DNA of 26,167 nucleotides, from assembly GCA_964522635.1 (NCBI GenBank), contig CAZFWT010000019.1:1-26167 (forward strand). The letters run 5' to 3'. Shown here in pieces: positions 8,023-15,665 of the stretch. This DNA is from JACGMN01 sp964522635. GTDB lineage: Archaea; Halobacteriota; Syntropharchaeia; Alkanophagales; Methanospirareceae. The first letter of the stretch is position 1; the number at the start of each line of letters is the position of its first letter. Position numbers and translations under genes: made by a program. Under the pieces are notes generated by a model. The model was not told the DNA's origin and searched no databases. It worked only from the letters and a program-made list of their open reading frames with translations.

Positions 8023-8379
8023 TCAGAGGTACATGCCTTCCGGCGGCCTCGCCTGCTCATCCTCGCGGATCGGCGGTGCGGGGATCGTCCCGAACTGCTG
8101 CTCGAAGGCCTTGATGTGTCGGTCGAGCCAGCTCAGCAGCGCCTTCGCCTGTTCTGGCGACATGGTTATCTCAGCCTGCAGCTCGCGCAGAATCACCGGT
8201 GGCTCCTTCCCGGTCACCGTGCCCTCCGAGACGTCCTCGTACCCTTCCTGGTAGACGATCATTTTGAACTCATACGGCGTATGCCCGCCGAAGACGCCCG
8301 AGGAAAAGAAGCGTTTGAACTCCGGATGTTTCCGCACCACGAACTTCGGCCTCGCTACGTGCTCCATCTGTGAACTCAC
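8023..8379 (-). CDS. DUF3467-like small protein
   Basis: This 118-residue soluble protein has the layout I associate with DUF3467: an early strand with 'GGHTPYEFKMIV' (about 31-42), a middle charged region, and a C-terminal 'MSPEQAKALLSWLDRHIKAFE' helix followed by QFGTIP. The family is widespread in bacteria and archaea and has no established function. A strong AGGAGGTGAG Shine-Dalgarno (minus strand, about 8384-8393) precedes the ATG. The gene is convergent with proA and divergent from the PfkB gene; a TATATATA-type box (about 8415-8424) is the likely promoter. Confidence 0.65.
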   Translation of the reverse strand: MSSQMEHVARPKFVVRKHPEFKRFFSSGVFGGHTPYEFKMIVYQEGYEDVSEGTVTGKEPPVILRELQAEITMSPEQAKALLSWLDRHIKAFEQQFGTIPAPPIREDEQARPPEGMYL

Positions 8380-8446
8380 CTCCTCTTTATTTAAGCGTAA
8401 GGCATATCCTATTTCTATATATATCTTCAGCTACTGCCGAGTTGCC

Positions 8447-8453
8447 ATAAATA
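8447..8453 (+). promoter_or_regulatory. TATA box for the PfkB/arginine decarboxylase operon
   Basis: ATAAATA is centred 26 bp before the ATG at 8476, with no Shine-Dalgarno between, which predicts a leaderless mRNA. A second AT-rich element (TATATATA, about 8416-8423) lies further upstream and may serve the divergent gene. Confidence 0.5.
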
Positions 8454-8475
8454 CTTTTGGAACGAAAGACGAGCT

Positions 8476-9471
8476 ATGGGAGCGAGCCAGGCAATGGGAC
8501 GGTACGAGGTGACACTCATCGGTGACGTCTTCTGCGATATTCAGACGCTGCCGATCGCGGCATATCCGGAACGTGACCGACAGATCGGCTGTGAATTCAT
8601 GCTCTCGCTCGGCGGTCAGGCGGGCAACTGCGCGGCGGCGTGTGCGGCGCTCGGGCTCGAAACGGCGCTCGTCTGCAAGACCGGTACGGACGCGCTTTCA
8701 TCCTGGGTACGCGCCGAGCTGGAACAGACGGGCGTGGCTCTTTACGGCCACATAACAGACGATGCAGCGCTCCAACGGCCCGGTATCACCGTGAGTATCA
8801 CCTTCACGGACGGCAGCCGGTCAATGCTCTCAGACCGTGGCGCTAACCTGGCCCTTGGTGGGGATGAGGTGAATGTAGCGCTCCTGAGAAATTCGCGGTT
8901 CCTGATGCGGGCCGGGCACTGGAATACCGAAGGCCTGTTCCCGGTCAACGTAAAGCTGTTGAAGGCTGCGAAGGATGCAGGTGCCTTCACCGGGCTCGAT
9001 ATCGGCTGGAGCGCTTACCTCGGGTGGACGGATCGTGCACGGGAGACCGTTCTGGAGCTCCTGTCGGCGGTTGATTTCCTCTTCGTGAACGAGGAGGAAC
9101 TCCGCGAATTGAGCGGCAGGGAGGGAAGAGAAGGCGCGTACGAGCTGCTGCGGCGGGGCTGCAAGCAGGTAATTGTTCACCGGGGCGACGAGGGCTCTGC
9201 CTGGATCGCGCCCGACGTTATGATCAACTGCCCGGCCTTTGATGTGGCACCGGTGCGCCCGACAGGCGGCGGGGATGTCTTCAATGCAGGGTTCATTTAC
9301 GCGTTCTTAGCGGGCAAAGAAGCGGAGGAGTGCCTTCGGTTCGCCAATGTCTGCGCGGCTTTATACATCACCAGAAAAAGCGTGAGCACCGTGTTCCCGT
9401 CGTTAGACGAGGTGAAAGCTTTCTATGCCAGGAAGCATCTTAAAGAACCAGGAGAAAGCGAGCATCAATGA
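8476..9471 (+). CDS. PfkB-family (ribokinase-like) sugar or nucleoside kinase
   Basis: This 331-residue protein has both PfkB signatures. The first is the glycine-rich GGQAGNCAAACAALG at about 46-60. The second is PTGGGDVFNAGFIYAFLAG at about 262-280, with catalytic Asp267 and the anion-hole glycines. The family phosphorylates a hydroxymethyl group of sugars, nucleosides or related compounds with ATP; archaeal members include ADP-ribose-ring and nucleoside kinases, and the substrate cannot be read from sequence. The TATA box 26 bp upstream favours the ATG at 8476; an internal ATG at 8494 is an alternative. The last bases overlap the next start (ATGA), coupling it to the arginine decarboxylase. 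Confidence 0.85.
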   Translation: MGASQAMGRYEVTLIGDVFCDIQTLPIAAYPERDRQIGCEFMLSLGGQAGNCAAACAALGLETALVCKTGTDALSSWVRAELEQTGVALYGHITDDAALQRPGITVSITFTDGSRSMLSDRGANLALGGDEVNVALLRNSRFLMRAGHWNTEGLFPVNVKLLKAAKDAGAFTGLDIGWSAYLGWTDRARETVLELLSAVDFLFVNEEELRELSGREGREGAYELLRRGCKQVIVHRGDEGSAWIAPDVMINCPAFDVAPVRPTGGGDVFNAGFIYAFLAGKEAEECLRFANVCAALYITRKSVSTVFPSLDEVKAFYARKHLKEPGESEHQ

Positions 9472-9956
9472 TACCACGAGCGTTCTTTGTTACCTCCGGT
9501 GTGGGGATGGACTCGGAGCCGACCATTGCCTTCGATCTCGCGCTGCGGGACGCAGGTATAGGGGAGTGCAATCTGGTTGAGGTCTCCTCCATTCTGCCGG
9601 CGGACGCCGTTGAGATTGATCGTGAGCACGCGAGCATGAAACCAGGCACCATCACCTTCTGCGTGCTCTCGCGAGCCGATGGCGGATCAGGTGACGTAGT
9701 CGGCGCCGGAGTAGGCTATGGGTGGCTGGGGGAGGGATCAGAGCCAGGTACTGCGAATCGCGCGTTTGGTATCATCTGTGAGCATCACGGGCACCATTCG
9801 CGGCCGTTTCTTGCGGGGAAGATCCAGGAGAAGCTGGATAAAATGGCCGCGATACGTGAGCTGCGCGTACTCGCGAAGGAGCTGGTGGTGGAATCCGTAG
9901 AGGTGGAGCGAGGCAAATTCGGCTCTGTGGTCGTCGCGCTCGTGCTCCTCTTCTGA
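9468..9956 (+). CDS. pdaD: Pyruvoyl-dependent arginine decarboxylase
   Basis: Decarboxylates arginine to agmatine, used in archaea for polyamines and for agmatidine in tRNA-Ile. The proenzyme (162 residues, the usual family length) self-cleaves between two serines to form a beta chain and an alpha chain whose N-terminal serine becomes the pyruvoyl group. The expected cleavage motif is present as VEVSSILPAD, placing the cut between Ser40 and Ser41. Other family marks are FFVTSGVG at the N-terminus, the GSGDVVGAGVGYG segment, and a Glu-His-His-rich segment near residue 104. The ATG overlaps the preceding stop codon (ATGA), and GGAGA lies upstream, so translation is coupled to the PfkB kinase. 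It does not look like an S-adenosylmethionine decarboxylase. Confidence 0.93.
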   Translation: MIPRAFFVTSGVGMDSEPTIAFDLALRDAGIGECNLVEVSSILPADAVEIDREHASMKPGTITFCVLSRADGGSGDVVGAGVGYGWLGEGSEPGTANRAFGIICEHHGHHSRPFLAGKIQEKLDKMAAIRELRVLAKELVVESVEVERGKFGSVVVALVLLF

Positions 9957-9983
9957 GTACTGGGGCAAGCAAGCAGTCGAAAG

Positions 9984-9991
9984 GTTTAAGT
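9984..9991 (+). promoter_or_regulatory. TATA-like box for radA
   Basis: GTTTAAGT lies 37-44 bp before the GTG at 10028 and predicts a start site near 10013. The element is a weak match, so confidence is modest. Confidence 0.4.
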
Positions 9992-10027
9992 GCTCCCAGC
10001 GGGTGTTAGGTACTAGATAACTAAGAG

Positions 10028-10987
10028 GTGAACGTACTCGTGGATCTGGAGGAGTTACCGGGTGTCGGACCTGCGATTGCGGAGAAATTACGTGATGGTG
10101 GGTTCAATTCACTGGAAGCGATCGCCGTGGCCTCACCCGCCGAGCTGGTGTCCGCTGCGGAGATCGGAGAAGCCACCGCGGCGAAGATTATCAATGCTGC
10201 GCGGGATGCTGCGGATATCGGTGGCTTTGAGACCGGCGATAAGATCCTGGAACGGCGTCGGGAGGTTGGGAAGCTCAAGACGGGCTCGAAATCGCTGGAT
10301 GATCTCCTGGGCGGCGGGCTTGAGACACGCGCGATAACCGAGTTCTATGGCGAGTTCGGCAGCGGGAAGACCCAGGTCGCGCATCAGCTCGCTGTCAATG
10401 TGCAGCTCCCGCTGGAAAAGGGCGGCCTGAACGGTTCCGTAGTGATTATCGATACAGAAAACACGTTCCGACCTGAGCGGATCCAGAATATGGCCGAGGG
10501 AGCCGGATTGGATTATGCAGCGGTGCTGCAGAATATCCACATCGCTCGCGCGTACAACTCGAATCATCAGATCCTGCTGGTGGATAAGGCGGAAAAGCTC
10601 GCGGAGGAGTTGAAAGAGACCGAAAAGCCGGTACGGCTGCTCATTATTGATTCGGCGACCGCGCATTTCCGTTGTGAATACGTTGGCCGCGGCACGCTGG
10701 CAGACCGGCAGCAGAAGATCAACAAGCATCTGCATGACGCGCTACGGTTCGGCGATCTTAACAACGCCGTGGTGATGATCACGAACCAGGTGCAGGTGCG
10801 ACCCGATGCGTTCTTCGGCGATCCGACACGACCCATCGGCGGCCATGTCGTCGGGCACACTGCGACCTTTAGAATTTATCTGCGGAAATCAAAAGGCGAG
10901 AAACGAATCGCACGCCTGGTCGATTCACCGAACCTTCCGGAAGCAGAGGCTGTATTCTCGGTAACGGGCCCCGGGATTCGAGATTGA
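10028..10987 (+). CDS. radA: DNA repair and recombination protein RadA
   Basis: The archaeal RecA/Rad51 recombinase, which forms ATP-dependent filaments on single-stranded DNA and drives strand exchange. The 319-residue protein has the N-terminal helix-hairpin-helix (LEELPGVGPAIAEKL, residues 7-21), the linker TGSKSLDDLLGGGLE (about 85-99), Walker A GEFGSGKTQ (108-116), Walker B LLIIDS near 214-219, and the L2-region sequence VMITNQV near 250. It is a full-length canonical member, not an inteted or paralogous RadB. The GTG at 10028 overlaps the GAGGTG at 10025-10030; the in-frame GTG at 10040 lies 9 nt after that Shine-Dalgarno and may be the true start, making the protein four residues shorter. 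Confidence 0.96.
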   Translation: MNVLVDLEELPGVGPAIAEKLRDGGFNSLEAIAVASPAELVSAAEIGEATAAKIINAARDAADIGGFETGDKILERRREVGKLKTGSKSLDDLLGGGLETRAITEFYGEFGSGKTQVAHQLAVNVQLPLEKGGLNGSVVIIDTENTFRPERIQNMAEGAGLDYAAVLQNIHIARAYNSNHQILLVDKAEKLAEELKETEKPVRLLIIDSATAHFRCEYVGRGTLADRQQKINKHLHDALRFGDLNNAVVMITNQVQVRPDAFFGDPTRPIGGHVVGHTATFRIYLRKSKGEKRIARLVDSPNLPEAEAVFSVTGPGIRD

Positions 10988-11016
10988 TTGAGGTAATGCG
11001 GTAGTTGCTTGCGTAG

Positions 11017-11586
11017 CTATTCCTCTCCTTCTAGCTCTAACTCCTCTTTGCAGGTCTCACAGACCATTAACCCGGCTCGGAGCACGAGGTCGTTGGAGAA
11101 GCTGCCGCATTTCTCGCAGAGTCCTTGCCCGAGCCGTTCACTCTCCAGCTCCATAGTCTCGCGCTCCACGCTCATCTCCACCAGTTCCGCCAGTATCGAG
11201 TTCATCTCCGAGGAGATCGAGAGGATATCGACATCCGCGACGATCCCTACCAGTTTGCCATCCTCAAGGACCGGCATCTTCCGGATCCGCCCCTTCGCCA
11301 TCTTCCTCGCGATGACTGAAACCCGATCAGTGGGAGAGGCGGTAATCAAGGGTGTCGTCATGATCTCTCCGAGCTTCACCGTGCTCGGCTTCGTGTCCTT
11401 GCTCACCACAGCGCTAATGATATCGCCGTCGGTGACGATGCCAACCGGTTCACCGTTGTCGAGCACGATAATACTGTCCACATGAGAACGCCGCATCAGC
11501 TTCGCCGCCTGTAGCACGGTGAGATTTTTATCTCCCGTGACGACTTCGCGTACCATTACTTCCCTGAGCGGTATGTCAGTCTCCAT
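11017..11586 (-). CDS. CBS-domain protein with C-terminal zinc ribbon
   Basis: This 189-residue protein has two tandem CBS domains (about 8-65 and 72-130). Each has the 'MRR-x-x-V-D-S-I-I-V' or 'IRKMPVL' strand and a following GIVTDGDI or GIVADVDI motif, typical of an adenosine-nucleotide-binding Bateman module. A short helix and a zinc ribbon with Cys157, Cys160, Cys176 and Cys179 follow. Such archaeal CBS/zinc-ribbon proteins are usually regarded as energy-sensing or nucleic-acid-binding regulators, but none of the targets is known to me. A GGGGAG Shine-Dalgarno sits directly before the ATG. The gene diverges from apgM and its stop lies 29 bp from the convergent radA stop. Confidence 0.8.
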   Translation of the reverse strand: METDIPLREVMVREVVTGDKNLTVLQAAKLMRRSHVDSIIVLDNGEPVGIVTDGDIISAVVSKDTKPSTVKLGEIMTTPLITASPTDRVSVIARKMAKGRIRKMPVLEDGKLVGIVADVDILSISSEMNSILAELVEMSVERETMELESERLGQGLCEKCGSFSNDLVLRAGLMVCETCKEELELEGEE

Positions 11587-11617
11587 CTCCCCTCAACAAT
11601 TATACTTAGGGGAATGA

Positions 11618-11629
11618 TAATTTAAATAC
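11618..11629. promoter_or_regulatory. Shared AT-rich core promoter between CBS gene and apgM
   Basis: The element TAATTTAAATA contains a palindromic ATTTAAAT core and reads as a TATA box on both strands. On the plus strand it is centred 27 bp before the apgM ATG (11651), which has no clear Shine-Dalgarno, so apgM is probably leaderless. On the minus strand it predicts a start near 11597, a leader of about 10 nt before the CBS gene at 11586. Confidence 0.5.
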
Positions 11630-11650
11630 ACTACTGCTGAGGACTGGGGC

Positions 11651-12898
11651 ATGAAATACGTCATTCTGATCGGAGATGGGATGGCTGACTATCCCTTGCT
11701 GGAACGCGGGAACAAAACAGCACTCCAACTCGCACGAACGCCCAACCTTGACTTCGTTGCCCGAGAAGGCTCGATCGGTCTGGTACAGACGATACCCGAC
11801 GGGATGACCGCAGGCAGTGACATCGCCACGCTCTCGATCCTCGGCTACGATCCCGCCACATATCACACCGGCCGGGGCCCGATCGAAGCGATGGCGCTGC
11901 AGATCCCGCTCGCTGCTGATGAATTCGCGTTTCGCTGCAATCTGATAGCCGAGACCGACGGGATCCTGGCAGACTTCAGCGGGGGGCATATCACAACCGA
12001 GGAAGCACGGAAGCTGATCGCGGCGCTTAATGCGGCCTTGCGGACGAGCTGGCTCGATCAGGGCTGGGAGCTCAGCTTTCATGCCGGTGTGAGCTACCGG
12101 AACATTCTGGTGCTCAAAGCGCGCTCAGGCGCGGCTGACTTTGCTATGGGAAAGGAGATTGGCGGTGCGCCTCCCCATGACCTCGTGGGTGCACGCATCA
12201 ACGATCACCTCCCGAAAGCGGCTATATTACGGGAGATTATGCTCAGCTCAAAGGACATTTTAGAGCAGCATGACGTTAACGTGCAGCGGGCGGCACGCGG
12301 CGAGGAGAAGGCGAATATGATCTGGCTCTGGAGTGGTGGGCAGAAGCCTGTTATGCCCGCGTTTGCTGATTTGTACGGCGTGCAGGGCGCGGTCATTTCG
12401 GGTGTCGATCTGATCAAAGGGCTTGCGCGGCTCGTGGGCCTGCAGGTGATCAACGTGCCGGGCGCGACGGGCTATATTGACACGAATTACCGGGGCAAGG
12501 CGGAGTACGCGCTCCGCAGCCTCGAGGATACGGATTTCGTGCTCGTGCATGTCGAGGCGCCGGACGAGGCCGGGCATCTCGGTGATATCGATCTAAAAGT
12601 GCAGACAATCGAGACGTTCGATACGATGGTAGTCGGAACCGTCTTGAAAGGTCTGAAAGAGGAATTTTCGGCTACAGAAGTGGGGTACCGGATCCTGGTC
12701 ATGCCTGATCACTACACACCCGTGTCCGTGGGCACGCACACGCGAGAGCCCGTGCCGTTCGCGATCTATGATTCCCGTGCTCCATCCGCGGAGGGAAGTG
12801 AGGGGGGGTTTGACGAGCAATCAGCATTAAAGCGCGCGGAAAAGGTGCTGGATGCGGCGGCACAGGAGTTGATGCGGCTGTTCTTTCAGAGGCAGTGA
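11651..12898 (+). CDS. apgM: 2,3-bisphosphoglycerate-independent phosphoglycerate mutase, archaeal type
   Basis: Interconverts 3- and 2-phosphoglycerate in glycolysis/gluconeogenesis. The 415-residue protein belongs to the alkaline-phosphatase superfamily and matches the archaeal type. It has the N-terminal metal site in ILIGDGMADYP (residues 5-15), the nucleophile serine in GMTAGSDIATLSILGYDP (Ser56), the phosphate-site HTGRGPIE near 72, HVEAPDEAGHLGD near 300, and the C-terminal metal ligands in MPDHYTPVSVGTHTR. Length is typical for archaeal ApgM (about 400-415) and shorter than bacterial GpmI (about 510). The ATG lies 27 bp after the TATA centre. It converges on argH, with 133 bp between them. 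Confidence 0.93.
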   Translation: MKYVILIGDGMADYPLLERGNKTALQLARTPNLDFVAREGSIGLVQTIPDGMTAGSDIATLSILGYDPATYHTGRGPIEAMALQIPLAADEFAFRCNLIAETDGILADFSGGHITTEEARKLIAALNAALRTSWLDQGWELSFHAGVSYRNILVLKARSGAADFAMGKEIGGAPPHDLVGARINDHLPKAAILREIMLSSKDILEQHDVNVQRAARGEEKANMIWLWSGGQKPVMPAFADLYGVQGAVISGVDLIKGLARLVGLQVINVPGATGYIDTNYRGKAEYALRSLEDTDFVLVHVEAPDEAGHLGDIDLKVQTIETFDTMVVGTVLKGLKEEFSATEVGYRILVMPDHYTPVSVGTHTREPVPFAIYDSRAPSAEGSEGGFDEQSALKRAEKVLDAAAQELMRLFFQRQ

Positions 12899-13031
12899 TG
12901 ATTTCCGCAAGGAGTAGGCTGTACTATGCAAGGCGCGCTATGCATATGACTCTGAAACGTTCTTCATGAGCCCACCGTGTTTTAGCCCGATAATTCACGT
13001 CGATAGATACCTGGAGTTCAGAAAGCCCGGC

Positions 13032-14597
13032 TCATTTTCGGAGTTCATTAATACGGTCAACGACGACGTTCGGATTCGGCTTTCGGATCACGGTGATCAC
13101 GCGCTTCTTGCGCCTCACCTCTTTCTCAAGCTCATCCAGGCACTTCTTTACCTGCTCTTCCTTATCCTGCCGCGTCTTCTCCTCCTTCTCCAGATCCGCT
13201 TTCCGCCGCGTGAGCATCTGTCGGACCTCTTTCTTCGCTGGCCCGCCCTTCACGCGCCGTTTACGCACGTTTGCGGCGACCTCCAGCGTCTCTTTCACCT
13301 TCTTCTCACTCAGCCCCTTCGCGCTCAGCTTCTGCCCTACGCTGCTCAGCGCGAGCGCATCGATTCGCTGCAGGATAGTGGTCACCAACGCCTTCTCTGA
13401 TTCCTCGTCCCTGAGCGATTCCCAGGTCTCATCCGTCAAATCGGCCGCCAGAGCTGCCACGATGGTATGCGCGGTGCGAAACGGCAAGCCGGTCTCACGA
13501 ACGATAGTATCTGCCAGTTCCGTTGCCGTGGTGAACCCGCGCGGCGCCTGCTCCGCCATCCGCTCATCATTCACGTCCAGCCCGTCCACCATGCTCCTCA
13601 TCACGGTGACTGAAGCGATCGTCGTCTTCGTGGCCCTTACCAGATGCGGTGTTGCCTCCTGGAGATCGCGATTGTAAGAATAAGGCAGGGCCTTACAGAT
13701 CGAGAGCACGCTCATCAAACAGCCGTGGACCGTGCCCGCTCGCGCACGTACGAGCTCTGCGTAGTCTGGGTTTCGTTTCTGCGGCATGATCGAGCTGCCC
13801 GTCACGTACTCGTCGGGCAGGCGAATGAAGTTGAATTCCGCGGAACTCCAGAGAATGAGCTCCTCCGCAAGCCTGCTCAGATCCGTCATCAGGTTGGCAT
13901 AGCATGAAATCGCCTCGATGATGAAATCGCGCGTCGAGACCGCATCCATCGAGTTCTCCAGCACCGCATCGAATCCGAGGAGCCGCGCCGTTCGCTCTCG
14001 ATCGATCGGGAAGCCGGTCGAAGCAAATGCCGCTGCGCCCAGAGGACAGACGTTCGTGCGCTCGTAAGCGGTGAGGAGTCGCGCGAAATCGCGTGTAAAG
14101 GCGTCAGCATGCGCCAGGAGGTGATGAGCAAAGGTCGTGGGCTGCGCACGCTGCAGATGGGTGTACCCGGGCATCAAGGTCCCGATATGCTCGCCCGCTT
14201 TCGCGAGGAGCGCGCCGCGTAAGGCATTCATCGCTTTGAGCAACGCCAGGAGCTCGGTTCGCAGCGCCAGTCGTATGCACGTCGCTACCTCATCGTTCCG
14301 CGACCGCCCGGTATGCATCCGGCCTCCGACGTCCTCGCCGACCTCACCGATCACGACCGATTCGATCGCGGTATGCACATCCTCGTACGCGGGGAGCTCA
14401 TGCTCGATGAAATCCGCACTGCGTTCCTCCAGATGGTTTAAGCAGGTCAGAATAGCCGCGGCCTCCTTCTTGATGATCCCCTGCTCCTTCAGCATCACGA
14501 CGTGCGCCTTGTCCACGAGGAGATCGGCGTGAAAGAGCCATTTATCCGCCTCCAACGAGAGTATAAACTCGTCCTTATACCCGCCGCGGTTCGTCAT
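13032..14597 (-). CDS. argH: Argininosuccinate lyase with an extended C-terminus
   Basis: Cleaves argininosuccinate to arginine and fumarate. The 521-residue protein has the superfamily signatures: GRMHTGRSRNDEVAT (about 92-106), the THLQRAQPTTFAHH segment with the expected active-site His147, STRDFIIEA (about 221-229), and the mobile-loop signature GSSIMPQKRNPD (267-278). Methanogen homologues as I recall them end about 30 residues after the GGPA turn. Here about 63 residues follow GGPAKKE (451-457): a long charged helix rich in Lys and Glu, then a basic tail. The N-terminus is slightly shorter than usual, lacking most of the Gly-Arg-Leu strand; the frame stays open upstream to 14639, with GGAGG and a CTG but no ATG. 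A TATA box (TATATAAAG, about 14648-14656, minus strand) lies upstream. Confidence 0.93.
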   Translation of the reverse strand: MTNRGGYKDEFILSLEADKWLFHADLLVDKAHVVMLKEQGIIKKEAAAILTCLNHLEERSADFIEHELPAYEDVHTAIESVVIGEVGEDVGGRMHTGRSRNDEVATCIRLALRTELLALLKAMNALRGALLAKAGEHIGTLMPGYTHLQRAQPTTFAHHLLAHADAFTRDFARLLTAYERTNVCPLGAAAFASTGFPIDRERTARLLGFDAVLENSMDAVSTRDFIIEAISCYANLMTDLSRLAEELILWSSAEFNFIRLPDEYVTGSSIMPQKRNPDYAELVRARAGTVHGCLMSVLSICKALPYSYNRDLQEATPHLVRATKTTIASVTVMRSMVDGLDVNDERMAEQAPRGFTTATELADTIVRETGLPFRTAHTIVAALAADLTDETWESLRDEESEKALVTTILQRIDALALSSVGQKLSAKGLSEKKVKETLEVAANVRKRRVKGGPAKKEVRQMLTRRKADLEKEEKTRQDKEEQVKKCLDELEKEVRRKKRVITVIRKPNPNVVVDRINELRK

Positions 14598-14716
14598 CCG
14601 CCTCTTCTTGGGGTCGAGCTCCAGCCTCCGTGATCTTCACACATAAACTTTATATATCTATGGATGGTGCACGTGCCTTAAAAATTACCACCGTTCCCCG
14701 CGCCCCACCATCAGGC

Positions 14717-15217
14717 TTAATCTTGCATCCCAACCGCCATCAAATACCCGCGGGCACGTTCCGTTTTGGGATACCGGTGGACGAGCTGCCAGAACGTCGG
14801 GCCGTGGCGCGGTACCAGCAAGTGCGCGAGCTCGTGCACCACCACGTAATCATGCACGAACCGCGGCATCTTCACCAGGCGATCTGAGATCCGTATCGTC
14901 CCACTCCGCGGGTCACAGGTTCCAAACGTATGAGCGTTCTGCTCGGTCGTATAGGTGATTCGAGTCCATGAGAGCAGACCATCAAAGTACCGCTTGTTGA
15001 GCGCTTGAGCGCGCTGCTCCAGCAGCGCATCGGCATCCGCCTCCAGGAGTTCGCGCTGGCGTTGCCGCGCCTCATACCGCTTCCGCGCCCACGCCACGTA
15101 CTCGGCTTCCGCCTGTGGCGAGAGCGCTGCCGGGAGATAGAGCTGGATCACACCGTCCACTTCGCGTGCGCCGATCGTCTTCTTCCTGCGCGAGCTGCGA
15201 ATGATCTTGATCTCCAT
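14717..15217 (-). CDS. YgjP-like (DUF45) zinc metallopeptidase
   Basis: This protein of 166 residues carries a zinc-protease helix with HELAH in VVVHELAHLLVPRHGPTFW near its C-terminus. The spacing HExxH then His (in PRHGPTFW) is as in the M48/WLM-like YgjP group. It begins MEIKIIRSSRRKKT, the usual start of this family, with the conserved basic strand. The frame is open to a further ATG at 15343, but that would add 42 residues overlapping trmO with no family similarity. The ATG at 15217 lies 13 bp after the trmO stop with a TGAGG Shine-Dalgarno before it. No signal peptide is seen, so it is cytoplasmic. The substrate is unknown. Confidence 0.8.
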   Translation of the reverse strand: MEIKIIRSSRRKKTIGAREVDGVIQLYLPAALSPQAEAEYVAWARKRYEARQRQRELLEADADALLEQRAQALNKRYFDGLLSWTRITYTTEQNAHTFGTCDPRSGTIRISDRLVKMPRFVHDYVVVHELAHLLVPRHGPTFWQLVHRYPKTERARGYLMAVGMQD

Positions 15218-15230
15218 AGCTTGACTAACC

Positions 15231-15650
15231 TCAGGAATCAGGGCCGTGGCGAGCCCAGTGGGGCACAGAAGCATCGGGTACCGCGTCGATGCGCGGGATA
15301 TACGGTTTGATATCGATGATCGGCGAGCCTTCGCGTGCGTCAAGCCCGCGCACCGATAACCTGTTCCCTTCCATACGTACCAGCTCCACCACGCAGAGCC
15401 CGATCGGATTCGGCCTGCTCGGGCTTCGGGACGTGAAAACGCCCACGAGCGGCGCGCCCGCGCGTCCCATCGGGATCACCTTGCGCACGCCCCGGTCTCC
15501 CTCGGTATCGCGCAGGTGGAGCCAGTAAAGGATGATGACATGCGAGAAGGTGTCCAAACTCGCTAAGCCCTCACGGAACTCATCATAAATACGGATTTGG
15601 GATATACCCCTTTCCTGTGCCTGCTCAACAACACCAATGAATCGCAGCAT
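15231..15650 (-). CDS. trmO: TsaA/TrmO-like tRNA (N6-threonylcarbamoyladenosine-37 N6)-methyltransferase
   Basis: TrmO uses S-adenosylmethionine to methylate t6A at position 37 of tRNA-Thr; the family is built on a small beta barrel. The 139-residue protein shows the hallmark motif FTSRSPSRPNPIGLCVVEL (residues 72-90) and the second motif IIDIKPYIPRIDA (111-123), along with FSHVIILYWLH (35-45). It corresponds to the core domain; bacterial TrmO is longer (about 235). I see no RBS before the ATG, which is 15 bp after the marker-15 stop, suggesting operon translation. Archaeal members have been less studied than E. coli TrmO, so the exact tRNA target is inferred. Confidence 0.8.
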   Translation of the reverse strand: MLRFIGVVEQAQERGISQIRIYDEFREGLASLDTFSHVIILYWLHLRDTEGDRGVRKVIPMGRAGAPLVGVFTSRSPSRPNPIGLCVVELVRMEGNRLSVRGLDAREGSPIIDIKPYIPRIDAVPDASVPHWARHGPDS

Positions 15651-15665
15651 AGGACTGCTATCTAG

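Noticed and set aside
12899..13031. Possible RNA gene or repeat in the convergent apgM-argH gap
   Set aside because: No tRNA-like arms, strong hairpin or repeat could be seen by eye.
13093..13677. 194-codon plus-strand frame opposite argH
   Set aside because: Low-complexity Ser/Arg/Phe-rich translation typical of the antisense of a GC-rich gene; argH on the other strand is unambiguous.
15218..15343. N-terminal extension of the YgjP-like gene
   Set aside because: The 42 extra residues overlap trmO, have no family similarity, and the ATG at 15217 has the usual family start and a ribosome site.
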